A stretch of DNA of 64,000 nucleotides from Trebonia sp964581815 (GTDB lineage: Bacteria > Actinomycetota > Actinomycetes > Streptosporangiales > Streptosporangiaceae), in NCBI GenBank assembly GCA_964581815.1, contig CAZORE010000019.1, positions 18,220 through 82,219 of the forward strand, read 5' to 3'. The notes under the pieces are model-generated. The model searched no databases, was not told where the DNA came from, and saw nothing but the letters and a program-made list of their open reading frames with translations. Shown here one piece after another: positions 40,076 to 48,100 of the stretch (position 1 is the stretch's first letter; each line of letters starts with the position of its first letter). Both the position numbers and the translations under genes were made by a program.

Positions 40076-41577
40076 TTAGGCTCGTAGCGCACCGGCAAGT
40101 CGACGACCGCCGTAGTGCCTCCCCCGTCGCGGGGGCGCAGGCTGATCCGCCCGCCGAGCTCCCCTTCCACGAGGGTCCTGACGATCTGCAGGCCCAGGCT
40201 CGACGTGTTCTCCAGATCGAATCCGGGCGGCAGCCCGGCGCCGCTGTCCGTCACCGTGACGGTGAGCAGCTCGGGCGCCCGCTGCGCCAGCACCTCGATG
40301 ATCCCGGCGTCACCGCCCGGCGTGCGGTGCGCCGGCCCGAACCCGTGCTGCAGCGCGTTCTGCAGCAGCTCGGTGAGCACCAGCGCGAGCGGCGTGGCCA
40401 CGGTGGCCGGGAGCATGCCGAACTGGCCAGTGATCTTGGGCGTCACCCGCACCTCCGGCGAGGAGACCTCCCCGGCCATCATCGCCACCCGGTCAGCGAT
40501 GTCGTCGAAGTCCACGATCTCCTCGGGAGCGTGGGACAGCGTTTCGTGCACGATCGCGATCGACCCCACCCGGCGCACCGCCTCATGGAGCGCCGCCCGC
40601 GCCTCGGGGGCCTGTAGCCTCCTGGCCTGCAGGCGGAGCAACGCGGCGACGGTCTGCAGGTTGTTCTTAACCCGGTGGTGTATCTCCCTGATCGTCGCTT
40701 CCTTGGTCAGCAGCTCCCGTTCCCTGCGGCGCAGCTCGGTGACGTCTCGCACCAGGACGAGCGCGCCCGTCCGCTGCCCGCCCACCACGAGCGGGATGGA
40801 GCGCAGCTGCACCACCGTGCCGTTGACGTCGATCTCCGTCTCCCGGGGGGCCCGGCCGCGCGTCACCAGCATCAGCGACTCGTCCACCGGCGCGCCCGAC
40901 GCGGCAAGCTGTGCCGTCGCGCTGCCCAGTTCGGTGCTCATCAGGTCCGCCGCGAACCCGAGCCTGCGGTAAGCGGACTGCGCGTTCGGGCTCGCGAAGG
41001 TGACCCGGCCCGAGGTGTCGAGCCTGAGCAGCCCGTCGCCCACCCGCGGCGAGCGGACCTGGGACGTATCGAAGCCCGGGTAGGGGAACGTGCCCTCGGA
41101 CACCATCCGCGCCAGGTCGTCGGCGCCCGCCAGGTAGGTCAGCTCAAGCCGGCTCGGCGTGCGCGCCCCGTTCAAGTTGGTTGACCGCTCGATGACCGCG
41201 ATCACCCGGCCGTCCCGCGTCACCGGGATGGCCTCCGCCCGCACAGGAACGCCGGACGTCCAGTCGGGATCGCTCTCCCGGTGGATGCGGTGCTCGACGC
41301 GCGCCGTGTCGAGCACGGGCCGCTCACCCGGGGCGAGCTGCGAGCCAACCACGTCGTCGGGAAAGGAGGTCGGACCGGTCGTCGGGCGCATCTGCGCCAC
41401 CGCCACCCAGCCAGGGCCGAGCGCGTCATCCGGCCCGCGCAGCGGCACCCACAAGATGAGGTCGGCGAACGACAGGTCGGCGAGAAGCTGCCAGTCAGAC
41501 ACCAGGGAGTGCAGCCACTCCAGGTCCGGCCCGGACAGGCTGGTGAGGTTCCTTGCGAGGTCGGTGAGCGTCGGCAC
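40072..41577 (-). CDS. pdtaS: PdtaS-type cytosolic sensor histidine kinase (GAF-PAS-HisKA_2)
   Basis: 501 residues from GTG 41577 (VPTLTDLARNLTSLSGPDLE), matching the usual PdtaS N-terminus; the frame upstream is not coding. GAF domain at about 1-160 (WQLLADLSFADLILWVPL), PAS domain at about 170-290 (GDGLLRLDTSGRVTFASPNA), then TELRRRERELLTKEATIREI, the H-box HHRVKNNLQTVAALLRLQAR and the ATPase domain (LTELLQNALQHGFG, DSGAGLPPGFD, SLGLQIVRTLV). There are no membrane spans. The partner PdtaR, an ANTAR-type RNA-binding regulator, is not in this window. PdtaS in mycobacteria senses copper, NO or c-di-GMP. Confidence 0.93.
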   Translation of the reverse strand: MPTLTDLARNLTSLSGPDLEWLHSLVSDWQLLADLSFADLILWVPLRGPDDALGPGWVAVAQMRPTTGPTSFPDDVVGSQLAPGERPVLDTARVEHRIHRESDPDWTSGVPVRAEAIPVTRDGRVIAVIERSTNLNGARTPSRLELTYLAGADDLARMVSEGTFPYPGFDTSQVRSPRVGDGLLRLDTSGRVTFASPNAQSAYRRLGFAADLMSTELGSATAQLAASGAPVDESLMLVTRGRAPRETEIDVNGTVVQLRSIPLVVGGQRTGALVLVRDVTELRRRERELLTKEATIREIHHRVKNNLQTVAALLRLQARRLQAPEARAALHEAVRRVGSIAIVHETLSHAPEEIVDFDDIADRVAMMAGEVSSPEVRVTPKITGQFGMLPATVATPLALVLTELLQNALQHGFGPAHRTPGGDAGIIEVLAQRAPELLTVTVTDSGAGLPPGFDLENTSSLGLQIVRTLVEGELGGRISLRPRDGGGTTAVVDLPVRYEPK

Positions 41578-41661
41578 GCTCCCATGATGACACGTGCCAC
41601 CCGGGTAGATTTTCCATGCCCGGGCATGACCTGGCATTATGCCAAGACGCCCGCGGCCCTC

Positions 41662-41723
41662 GTTCCCTGCGGCTGGCCCTGATAAAATCGCGTTTTTTGC
41701 GATCAGGGCCAACCGCGGGGAAC
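41662..41723. repeat. Very long inverted repeat between pdtaS and the GntR gene
   Basis: Left arm 41662-41683 (GTTCCCTGCGGCTGGCCCTGAT) and right arm 41702-41723 are complementary over 22 bases, with only two wobble-type differences (41668/41717 and 41673/41712). The 18-base spacer holds a smaller stem ATCGC/GCGAT (41687-41691, 41699-41703) with a T-rich loop. It lies between two divergent genes, where a terminator is not expected. Confidence 0.65.
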
Positions 41724-41804
41724 ATCGGGGGTACGGGGGGTCGCCCCCCCGGAAGATAACTGTCATCATGGCCGGAACACCGCAAGAGCGGGGAGGTACC
41801 ACTC

Positions 41805-42641
41805 ATGACCGCGTTCCCAGTGCCGGCCGAAGACAACGATGGCATGCCTCGCCCGGCCGGAGACGCCGCGTCGGCACCCGCCCTGCTGCGGCTGCCCAAG
41901 TACTACCAGGTCAAGAAGCAGCTACTTGACTTCACCGCGGCCATGTCACCGGGCAGCCCCGTCCCGCCCGAGCGTGAGCTCGCCCGGCTCTACGGCACCT
42001 CCCGTACCACCGTCAGGCAGGCGCTCGCCGAGCTGGTGATCGAGGGACGGCTGCTGCGCATGCAAGGCAAGGGCACGTTCGTGGCCAAGCCCAAGGTGGC
42101 ACAGCCGCTTGAGCTCGCAAGCTACACCGAGGGCATGCGCCAGCACGGCCTGCACCCGCAGACCAAGATCCTCGACATCGGCTACGTCACGGCAGACGAG
42201 CAGCTCGCCGCGCTACTCGACGTGCGGCCCGGCGGGCGGCTGCTGCGCATCCACCGGCTGCGGCTGGCCGACGGCGAGCCGATGTCCATCGACACCTCGC
42301 ACCTGCCCGCCCGCCGCTTCCCCGGCCTGCGGCGGCAGCTCGAGCGGCACGCGTCGCTGTACGAGACGCTGCGCACCGCGTACGGCATTCAGCTGGCCGA
42401 GGCCGAGGAGACCATCGAGACCGTGCTCGCCGACCCGCACGACGCCCGCCTCCTCGACGTGGACCCCGGCATCCCGCTGCTGCTGCTGTCCAGGCACGCC
42501 ATCGACTCCACCGGCGAGCCGGTCGAGTGGGCACAGTCCTGGTACCGGGGCGACCGGTACAAGTTCATCACCAGGCTGCGCCGAGGGGCCGGGGCCGTGA
42601 CGGGGGCATCCGGCCTTGGGGGCACCCCGGCAATCAGGTAG
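41805..42641 (+). CDS. GntR/HutC-family (UTRA domain) transcriptional regulator
   Basis: 278 residues, ATG start with GGGAGG eight bases upstream. After a 27-residue leader comes the winged helix (LPKYYQVKKQLLDFTAAMSP, PPERELARLYGTSRTTVRQA, RMQGKGTFVAKPK), then a UTRA ligand domain (ASYTEGMRQHGLHPQTKILD, RLLRIHRLRLADGEPMSIDT, ETIETVLADPHDARLLDVD, WAQSWYRGDRYKFITRL). The closest described relatives are DasR and similar regulators that bind amino-sugar phosphates. No amino-sugar gene is adjacent, so its targets must be distant. The upstream region contains the large dyad and a G6-TCG-C7 hairpin (41735-41750). Confidence 0.9.
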   Translation: MTAFPVPAEDNDGMPRPAGDAASAPALLRLPKYYQVKKQLLDFTAAMSPGSPVPPERELARLYGTSRTTVRQALAELVIEGRLLRMQGKGTFVAKPKVAQPLELASYTEGMRQHGLHPQTKILDIGYVTADEQLAALLDVRPGGRLLRIHRLRLADGEPMSIDTSHLPARRFPGLRRQLERHASLYETLRTAYGIQLAEAEETIETVLADPHDARLLDVDPGIPLLLLSRHAIDSTGEPVEWAQSWYRGDRYKFITRLRRGAGAVTGASGLGGTPAIR

Positions 42642-42757
42642 CCGTATCAGCAATCGTTCGCATTAGGGCATTGCCTAATCATCTCCGGTGATCGAACATG
42701 GTTGGAATCACGTGATCTCCATCACATCCACCCGTGCGAGAGCGCCGAGAGGACCTG

Positions 42758-43081
42758 ATGAATCAGCCCTACACAACCCCCAGCACGCCAAGCGGACCGC
42801 AAGGTCCCCCAATCACTAACGCGAAGCGCCCGATGGCGGCCCACCCAATCACGTCGGCCGCGATCTTCGTCCTGGTCGCCGCTTCGATCTGCTGCACGCT
42901 TATCGTCCCGATCTACGCCCATATCACGCCGAAGATCGGTGACTGGCCCTTCTTCTACTTCTATCTACTGGCCTACATGCCGCTCGTGGCGATCGCGCTC
43001 TGGCTCGCCACCCTGCTGCAGCGCAGGCTGGCGACACCGGCGGACGGCTCTGCCGTCAGCGACGCGGAGGTGGCGCAATGA
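42758..43081 (+). CDS. DUF3311 small membrane protein, symporter partner
   Basis: 107 residues from ATG 42758 with GAGAGGA upstream. Two membrane helices: SAAIFVLVAASICCTLIVPI (about 34-53) and FFYFYLLAYMPLVAIALWLA (about 66-85). DUF3311 proteins typically precede sodium:solute symporters of the MctP/YodF type and are thought to be accessory subunits. The stop overlaps the symporter start in ATGA. A Pro/Thr-rich N-terminus faces the cytoplasm. Confidence 0.85.
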   Translation: MNQPYTTPSTPSGPQGPPITNAKRPMAAHPITSAAIFVLVAASICCTLIVPIYAHITPKIGDWPFFYFYLLAYMPLVAIALWLATLLQRRLATPADGSAVSDAEVAQ

Positions 43082-44721
43082 GCAACGTCAACACCGTCGT
43101 GTTCACGATCGTCCTCGTCCTCTTCGTCATCGTCACCGCGGTCGGCTTCCTAGCGGCCCGCTGGCGCCGCCCGCCGGTCATGGCGCACCTGAACGAGTGG
43201 GGACTGGCGGGCCGCGGCTTCGGCACGTTCATCACGTGGTTCCTGCTCGGCGGCGACCTCTACACCGCCTATACGTTCATCGCCGTGCCCGCGCTGGTGT
43301 TCGGCTCGGGTTCGATCGGCTTCTTCGCGGTCTCCTACACCATCATGGCGTACCCGATCGCGTTCATCTTCCTGCCCAGGCTGTGGTCGATCTGCCGGGT
43401 GCATAACTGGGTCACGCCCGGTGACTTCATTCGGGGCCGGTACGGCTCGCGCGGGCTGGCGCTGGCCATGGCCTTCACCGGCATCCTGGCGCTGATGCCG
43501 TATATCGCGTTGCAACTCGTCGGCATCCAGGCGGTGCTCACCGTCATGGGGGTCAACGCCAGCTCGACCAACACCTACGTCAAGGACCTGCCGCTGTTCG
43601 TCGCCTTCCTGGTGCTGGCGATCTTCACGTACGTCTCCGGGCTGCGCGCACCGGCCGCGATCGCGTTCATCAAGGACACGCTCATCTACGTGTTCGTCCT
43701 CGTGGCCGTGTTCTACATTCCGACCAGGCTGGGCGGCTGGGGGCACATCTTCGGTGCCGCCCAGACGCACTTCGCGTCGATCAGCCCGGCAACGGGCAAG
43801 CCCATCGGGACGTTCATCCCCACCACCAAGTCCACCGGCAGCACCCAGTTCGACTTCGCGACGCTGGCGCTCGGCTCCGCCATGGCGCTGTTCGTGTACC
43901 CGCATATCATCACCGGCACGCTGGCCTCGAAGCGGCGCGGCATCATCAAGCGGAACATGTCGCTACTGCCCGCCTACGCGGTCCTGCTCGGCCTGATCGC
44001 GCTGTTCGGCTACATGGCGGTCGCCGACCCGGTCACGGCCGCGGACGTCAAGAAGGCGGGCAACGCACAGCTCGCGGTGCCGTACCTGTTCCAGCACATG
44101 TTCCCGAGCTGGTTCACCGGCATCGCCTTCGCCGGCATCATCATCGGCGCCCTCGTGCCTGCCGCGATCATGGCGATCGCGGCCGCGAACCTGTTCACCC
44201 GCAACATCTTCAAGGAGTTCTTCAAGCCGGACGCCAGCCCGGCGCTTGAGACCCGGATGTCGCAGTGGGCGTCGCTCGTGGTCAAGTTCGGCGCGCTGGT
44301 ATTCGCGGTCGAACTGCCGCACACGTTCTCCATCAACCTGCAGCTGCTCGGCGGCGTCTGGATACTGCAGATCTTCCCGATGCTTGTCGGCGGCCTGTAC
44401 ACCCGCTGGTTCCACCGCTGGGCCCTGCTCACCGGCTGGTTCGCTGGCATGATCTACGGCACGATCGCCGCGTACAACGTCAAGAACGCGACCACCTCGC
44501 ACTGGGCGGGGTCGTCGGACATCGTGTTCGGGCACAGCATCTACATCGGCATCACCGCGATCATCATCAACGTCGTGATCGCGGTCATACTGACGCCGAT
44601 CCTCAGGGCCGCCAGAGTGCCAGAAGGCACCGACGAGACCCTCCCGCACCAGTACACCGCGGACCCGGAGGACGCACCCGCACCGGTGCCGGCCGGCGTC
44701 GGGGCGCACCTGGAGGGATAG
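43078..44721 (+). CDS. Sodium:solute symporter (MctP-like, SSS family)
   Basis: 547 residues, ATG start overlapping the DUF3311 gene. About thirteen hydrophobic helices. SSS signatures are NEWGLAGRGFGTFITWFLLG near the N-terminus, WVTPGDFIRGRYGSRGLALA and AIMAIAAANLFTRNIFKEFF (the second sodium-site helix). Relatives with a DUF3311 partner transport monocarboxylates (acetate, pyruvate, propionate) or proline-like substrates. A very strong terminator follows. The nearby ThDP enzyme could use an imported 2-oxo acid, but that link is speculative. Confidence 0.88.
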   Translation: MSNVNTVVFTIVLVLFVIVTAVGFLAARWRRPPVMAHLNEWGLAGRGFGTFITWFLLGGDLYTAYTFIAVPALVFGSGSIGFFAVSYTIMAYPIAFIFLPRLWSICRVHNWVTPGDFIRGRYGSRGLALAMAFTGILALMPYIALQLVGIQAVLTVMGVNASSTNTYVKDLPLFVAFLVLAIFTYVSGLRAPAAIAFIKDTLIYVFVLVAVFYIPTRLGGWGHIFGAAQTHFASISPATGKPIGTFIPTTKSTGSTQFDFATLALGSAMALFVYPHIITGTLASKRRGIIKRNMSLLPAYAVLLGLIALFGYMAVADPVTAADVKKAGNAQLAVPYLFQHMFPSWFTGIAFAGIIIGALVPAAIMAIAAANLFTRNIFKEFFKPDASPALETRMSQWASLVVKFGALVFAVELPHTFSINLQLLGGVWILQIFPMLVGGLYTRWFHRWALLTGWFAGMIYGTIAAYNVKNATTSHWAGSSDIVFGHSIYIGITAIIINVVIAVILTPILRAARVPEGTDETLPHQYTADPEDAPAPVPAGVGAHLEG

Positions 44722-44726
44722 TCGAA

Positions 44727-44783
44727 GCACGCACCCGTTCCGGATCCCGTCGTCAATAACCGGGATCCGGAACGGGGGCGTGC
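44727..44783 (+). terminator. Large terminator hairpin after the symporter
   Basis: CCCGTTCCGGATCCCG (44734-44749) and CGGGATCCGGAACGGG (44761-44776) are perfect 16-base complements. Beyond one mismatch the stem continues with GCACGC (44727-44732) / GCGTGC (44778-44783). The loop is 11 bases. It starts six bases after the symporter stop. Confidence 0.82.
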
Positions 44784-44803
44784 GCTGCCTGCCCCGCCCG
44801 GGC

Positions 44804-45013
44804 ACCGCCTCCGGCGGGCGGACGGGGCCGGCGGCGGCACAGCCCCGGCACTGGGTGGNNNNNNNNNNNNNNNNNNNNNNNNNNNNNNNNNNNNNNNNNN
44901 NNNNNNNNNNNNNNNNNNNNNNNNNNNNNNNNNNNNNNNNNNNNNNNNNNNNNNNNNNACCGCCTCCGGCGGGCGGACGGGGCCGGCGGCGGCACAGCCC
45001 CGGCACTGGGTGG
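44804..45013. repeat. Identical 55-base segments flanking an assembly gap
   Basis: Bases 44804-44858 and 44959-45013 are the same over all 55 positions (both begin ACCGCCTCCGGCGGGCGGAC and end CACTGGGTGG). Between them are exactly 100 N. Either a tandem repeat was collapsed, or two contig ends overlap by one assembly k-mer and the gap is artificial. Confidence 0.9.
44859..44958. other. Assembly gap (100 N)
   Basis: Exactly 100 unknown bases between two copies of the same 55-base sequence. The true size is unknown and may be zero or negative (overlap). Confidence 0.95.
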
Positions 45014-45127
45014 ATGTGCCCTTGGTACTGCTATAGCGACACCAACGGCACATTCACGCACTGGGGCCGCCGCGGCGCACCTGGCCCCCCCTCCACAAAA
45101 CTGTGACGCACGGGTAGCGTCTGGCGA

Positions 45128-46768
45128 GTGGGATCTCTAACTGGACACGCGGGCGCGCACGCCGTCGCGGTCGCACAGCGGTACGGCGTGACGGCCATGT
45201 TCACTCTCTCCGGCGGGCACGTCTTCCCGCTCTACGACGGAGCGGTCAAGGCCGACCCGCCGCTGCGCCTGGTGGACGTGCGGCACGAGCAGACCGCGGT
45301 GTTCGCCGCCGAGGGCACCGCGCGCCTCACCCGTGCGCCCGGGCTCGCCGTCGTCACGGCAGGCCCGGGGATCACTAACAGCGTGAGCGCGGTGACCTCC
45401 GCGTGGTTCAACGGCGCGCCGGTCGTCGTCCTCGGCGGCCGCGCCCCCGACTACCTGTGGGGCAAGGGGGCGCTGCAGGAAATGGACCACGTCCCGCTGC
45501 TCGCCCCGGTCACCAAGCGCTCCTGGACCGAGCACGCCGCCGCGTCCGTGGCGGCGTCGGTTGACGAGGCGTTCCGCCTGGCGACGGCCCCGCACCGGGG
45601 CCCGGTATTCGTCGACTTTCCGCTGGAAGCCATCTACGGCGAGGCGGCCGTCGACTTCCCAGATGGCGCCTTGTTCGCACCAGAGCAGCCCGACGCCATG
45701 GACGTGGCGCGGATCGCCGAGCTGCTCGCGACGGCGCGCCGTCCCGTGCTCGCCCTCGGCTCAGACGTCTGGCTGGGTGGCGCGGACGTCGCCGCCCGGA
45801 CGTGCGCGGAGGCCCTGCGCCTCCCGGTGATCGCGAACGGCCAGGCCCGCGGCGTGCTGCCTGGCGGTCACTCGCTGCTGGTCACCCGGGCTCGCTCACT
45901 CGCGCTCGCCGAGGCCGACCTGGTGATTGTGGTCGGGGTTCCGCTGGACTTCCGGCTGCGCTACGGCTCGTTCGGCCCGAAGGAGTCCCCCGCCGCCGTC
46001 ATCCACGTGGCGGACTCCCCCGACGGCATCGCCAGCCACGTGCCGCTCGCCGCCTCCGCGTCCGGTGACCTGTCCCTGTTCTTCATCGCCCTCATCGAGG
46101 CCTGCGGCGCCCGCCCCGCGGGCGACATGGAGTGGCTGGCGCAGCTGCGCGGCGCGGCCCGCGCCGCGGCGGCCGCGGACACCCCGCTGCTTGAGAGCGA
46201 GGCGGATCCGGTCCACCCGATGCGGGTCTACGGCGAGCTGCTGCGGCAGCTCGACGACGACGCGGTGGTCATCGGCGACGGCGGCGACTTCGTCTCCTTC
46301 GCGGGCCGCCTCATCGAGCCGGCGTTCCCAGGACGGTGGCTGGACCCGGGCCCTTACGGCTGCCTCGGGACGGGCTTGGGCTACGCGATGGCGGCCAGGA
46401 TCGCGCATCCCTCGTCCCAGGTGGTACTGATGCTGGGCGACGGCGCCGCTGGCCTGTCTCTGATGGACGTGGACACCCTGGTCCGGCATAACCTGCCCGT
46501 CGTCATGATCGTGGGCAACAACTCGGCCTGGGGCCTGGAAAAGGGCCCGATGCAGGCCGTCTACGGCTACGACGTGGCCGCCGACCTGCGCCCGGGCACC
46601 CGCTACGACGAGGTGGTGCGGGCGCTTGGCGGCGCCGGCGAGCTGGTGACCGCGCCCGCCGGGATCGCGCCGGCCCTCCGGCGCGCCTTCGACTCGTCTG
46701 CCCCGTACCTGATCAACGTGATCACTGACGTGCAAGCCGAGTATCCGCGCACCACGACGGGCGTGTAG
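45128..46768 (+). CDS. Thiamine diphosphate-dependent enzyme, acetolactate synthase-like
   Basis: 546 residues, GTG start. Three domains: the N-terminal PYR domain with catalytic Glu54 in DVRHEQTAVFAAEGTAR and AGPGITNSVSAVTSAWFNG; a central domain (RPVLALGSDVWLGG); and the C-terminal PP domain with MLGDGAAGLSLMDVDTLVRH and VMIVGNNSAWGLEKG, the GDG-to-NN metal/ThDP motif. It resembles acetolactate synthase large subunits and oxalyl-CoA decarboxylases. A regulatory small subunit is absent, so an ilvB biosynthetic role is unlikely. The substrate is open. It converges on the HD-domain gene at 46819. Confidence 0.85.
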   Translation: MGSLTGHAGAHAVAVAQRYGVTAMFTLSGGHVFPLYDGAVKADPPLRLVDVRHEQTAVFAAEGTARLTRAPGLAVVTAGPGITNSVSAVTSAWFNGAPVVVLGGRAPDYLWGKGALQEMDHVPLLAPVTKRSWTEHAAASVAASVDEAFRLATAPHRGPVFVDFPLEAIYGEAAVDFPDGALFAPEQPDAMDVARIAELLATARRPVLALGSDVWLGGADVAARTCAEALRLPVIANGQARGVLPGGHSLLVTRARSLALAEADLVIVVGVPLDFRLRYGSFGPKESPAAVIHVADSPDGIASHVPLAASASGDLSLFFIALIEACGARPAGDMEWLAQLRGAARAAAAADTPLLESEADPVHPMRVYGELLRQLDDDAVVIGDGGDFVSFAGRLIEPAFPGRWLDPGPYGCLGTGLGYAMAARIAHPSSQVVLMLGDGAAGLSLMDVDTLVRHNLPVVMIVGNNSAWGLEKGPMQAVYGYDVAADLRPGTRYDEVVRALGGAGELVTAPAGIAPALRRAFDSSAPYLINVITDVQAEYPRTTTGV

Positions 46769-46818
46769 GGCGTCGGGCCGACAGCAACCACAGGACCGGC
46801 GGGGTTTTCACGATGCGG

Positions 46819-48096
46819 TTAGCCGTTAGCTGGCAGCACCAGCCGGCTGAGGGCGTCGACGACCTGCGGGTCGTACTCGGAGGCGGTGTCCAGCCGCAGC
46901 CGCTCGACGGCCTCCGTCGCCCTGGCGGCGTCCTCCAGGCTGCCCACCAGGTCGTCGTACGCGTTGGCGGCGCGGATGATCCTGCTGGACAGCGGCGGCG
47001 GCGGGGAGCGGTCCACGGGGCGGCACGGGTCGGACTGGCGCCGCACGATGTCCGCCACCGTGCCAAGCACGCGGGCCTGCTGTATCACCTCGGCGCCGTA
47101 CTCGGCGATGCGCCGCTGCTCCTCCCGGGCGACGAGCACGGTGGCGCCGCCGGGCACCGGGTCGCGCAGCGACAGCTGGCCGATGTCATGCATCAGCGCG
47201 GCGTACTCAAGCTCAAGCAGCGCGGCTTCCGGCATGCCGAGTTCGCGGCCGATGGCGACCGAGAGCCGGCTAACCCGGGCGGAGTGGCCGGCCTCCACGT
47301 AGCCGCCGATCTCCGTCACCCGGGCGAGAGCGCGCACGGTCTGCAGGTAGGTGGCCCTGATCCCGGCGTACCTGCGCAGCGCCACCTGCGTGACGAGCAG
47401 CGGCGCCGCGAACACCGCGACGGCCGCGAGCCCCATGACCTCGGCGGCGAAGACGATGAGCAGCGCCGACGCGCCCGCGGCGGCGGCGATGGCGAACTGC
47501 ACCCGCAGCTCGTCGCCAAACCCGACGACGAACCTGGTCCGCAGCTGGTCCGTCCGGATCAGGGCGCTCACCGCCGACTCAAGCAGCCAGGCCACGACGA
47601 CGAGCCCGAGCATGACCGGCAGCTCGGACCACCACCGGCCGCCGATCAGCCCGGCGTTGGCCAGCGGGCGGAACGCGGCGGCCATGCACGCCACCGCGAG
47701 CAGCCGGGCGGACATCGCCGTGCTCCGCGCCGGCCGGCCGACCGCCAGGTGGGGCAGCGCACCGATCATCATGGCGATCGCGGTCACCGCGATGACCTGC
47801 GCCGCAGTCGGCCTGGCCGGGGCGTTGCCAATCCGCAGCAGCAGGGCGTAGGCCATGGCGCCCGCGGTGGCGATGGGGGCCGCCTCCCGGTCGCCCGGCA
47901 GGTTCAGCCGTAGCAGCTCGCCGAACGCGATAAGCGCGCCGAACGCAAGCGCCGCGTGCACGTCACGGACGCCGCTAACCGCGGTCTGGGCGACCGACCA
48001 GATGACGAGCAGCGCCGCGAACGCGACGAGCAGCCACTGGCCAGAGTCCAGGGCAGGACGCGGGAACCCGCGCGGCTCGTACCATCGGCTGGCCAC
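46819..48096 (-). CDS. Membrane HD-domain protein with degenerate HD-GYP domain
   Basis: 425 residues from GTG 48096 (VASRWYEPRGFPRPALDSGQ), four bases after the upstream stop; the frame beyond overlaps that gene. The N-terminal about 250 residues carry roughly seven hydrophobic helices. The cytoplasmic HD domain shows GHSARVSRLSVAIGRELGMP and YAALMHDIGQLSLRDP, so the HD metal pair is present. The later HHERxDGxGYP segment is missing: where it should be, the sequence reads VADIVRRQSDPCRPVDRSP. It is therefore a phosphohydrolase-like domain without the GYP loop. It is the tandem partner of a full HD-GYP protein upstream. Confidence 0.85.
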   Translation of the reverse strand: MASRWYEPRGFPRPALDSGQWLLVAFAALLVIWSVAQTAVSGVRDVHAALAFGALIAFGELLRLNLPGDREAAPIATAGAMAYALLLRIGNAPARPTAAQVIAVTAIAMMIGALPHLAVGRPARSTAMSARLLAVACMAAAFRPLANAGLIGGRWWSELPVMLGLVVVAWLLESAVSALIRTDQLRTRFVVGFGDELRVQFAIAAAAGASALLIVFAAEVMGLAAVAVFAAPLLVTQVALRRYAGIRATYLQTVRALARVTEIGGYVEAGHSARVSRLSVAIGRELGMPEAALLELEYAALMHDIGQLSLRDPVPGGATVLVAREEQRRIAEYGAEVIQQARVLGTVADIVRRQSDPCRPVDRSPPPPLSSRIIRAANAYDDLVGSLEDAARATEAVERLRLDTASEYDPQVVDALSRLVLPANG

Positions 48097-48100
48097 CGTG

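Larger units (their letters stand above)
44722..45127. other. 406-base region without a gene: terminator, repeat and assembly gap
   Basis: From left to right: the symporter terminator (44727-44783), a 55-base GC-rich segment (44804-44858), 100 N (44859-44958), the identical 55-base segment again (44959-45013), then about 115 bases leading to the ThDP enzyme gene. No promoter element is obvious, and no coding potential is seen on either strand. Confidence 0.8.

Noticed and set aside
45128..46768. Assignment as biosynthetic acetolactate synthase IlvB
   Set aside because: No IlvN small-subunit gene or branched-chain operon is adjacent, and other ThDP enzymes share the same motifs; left as ALS-like.
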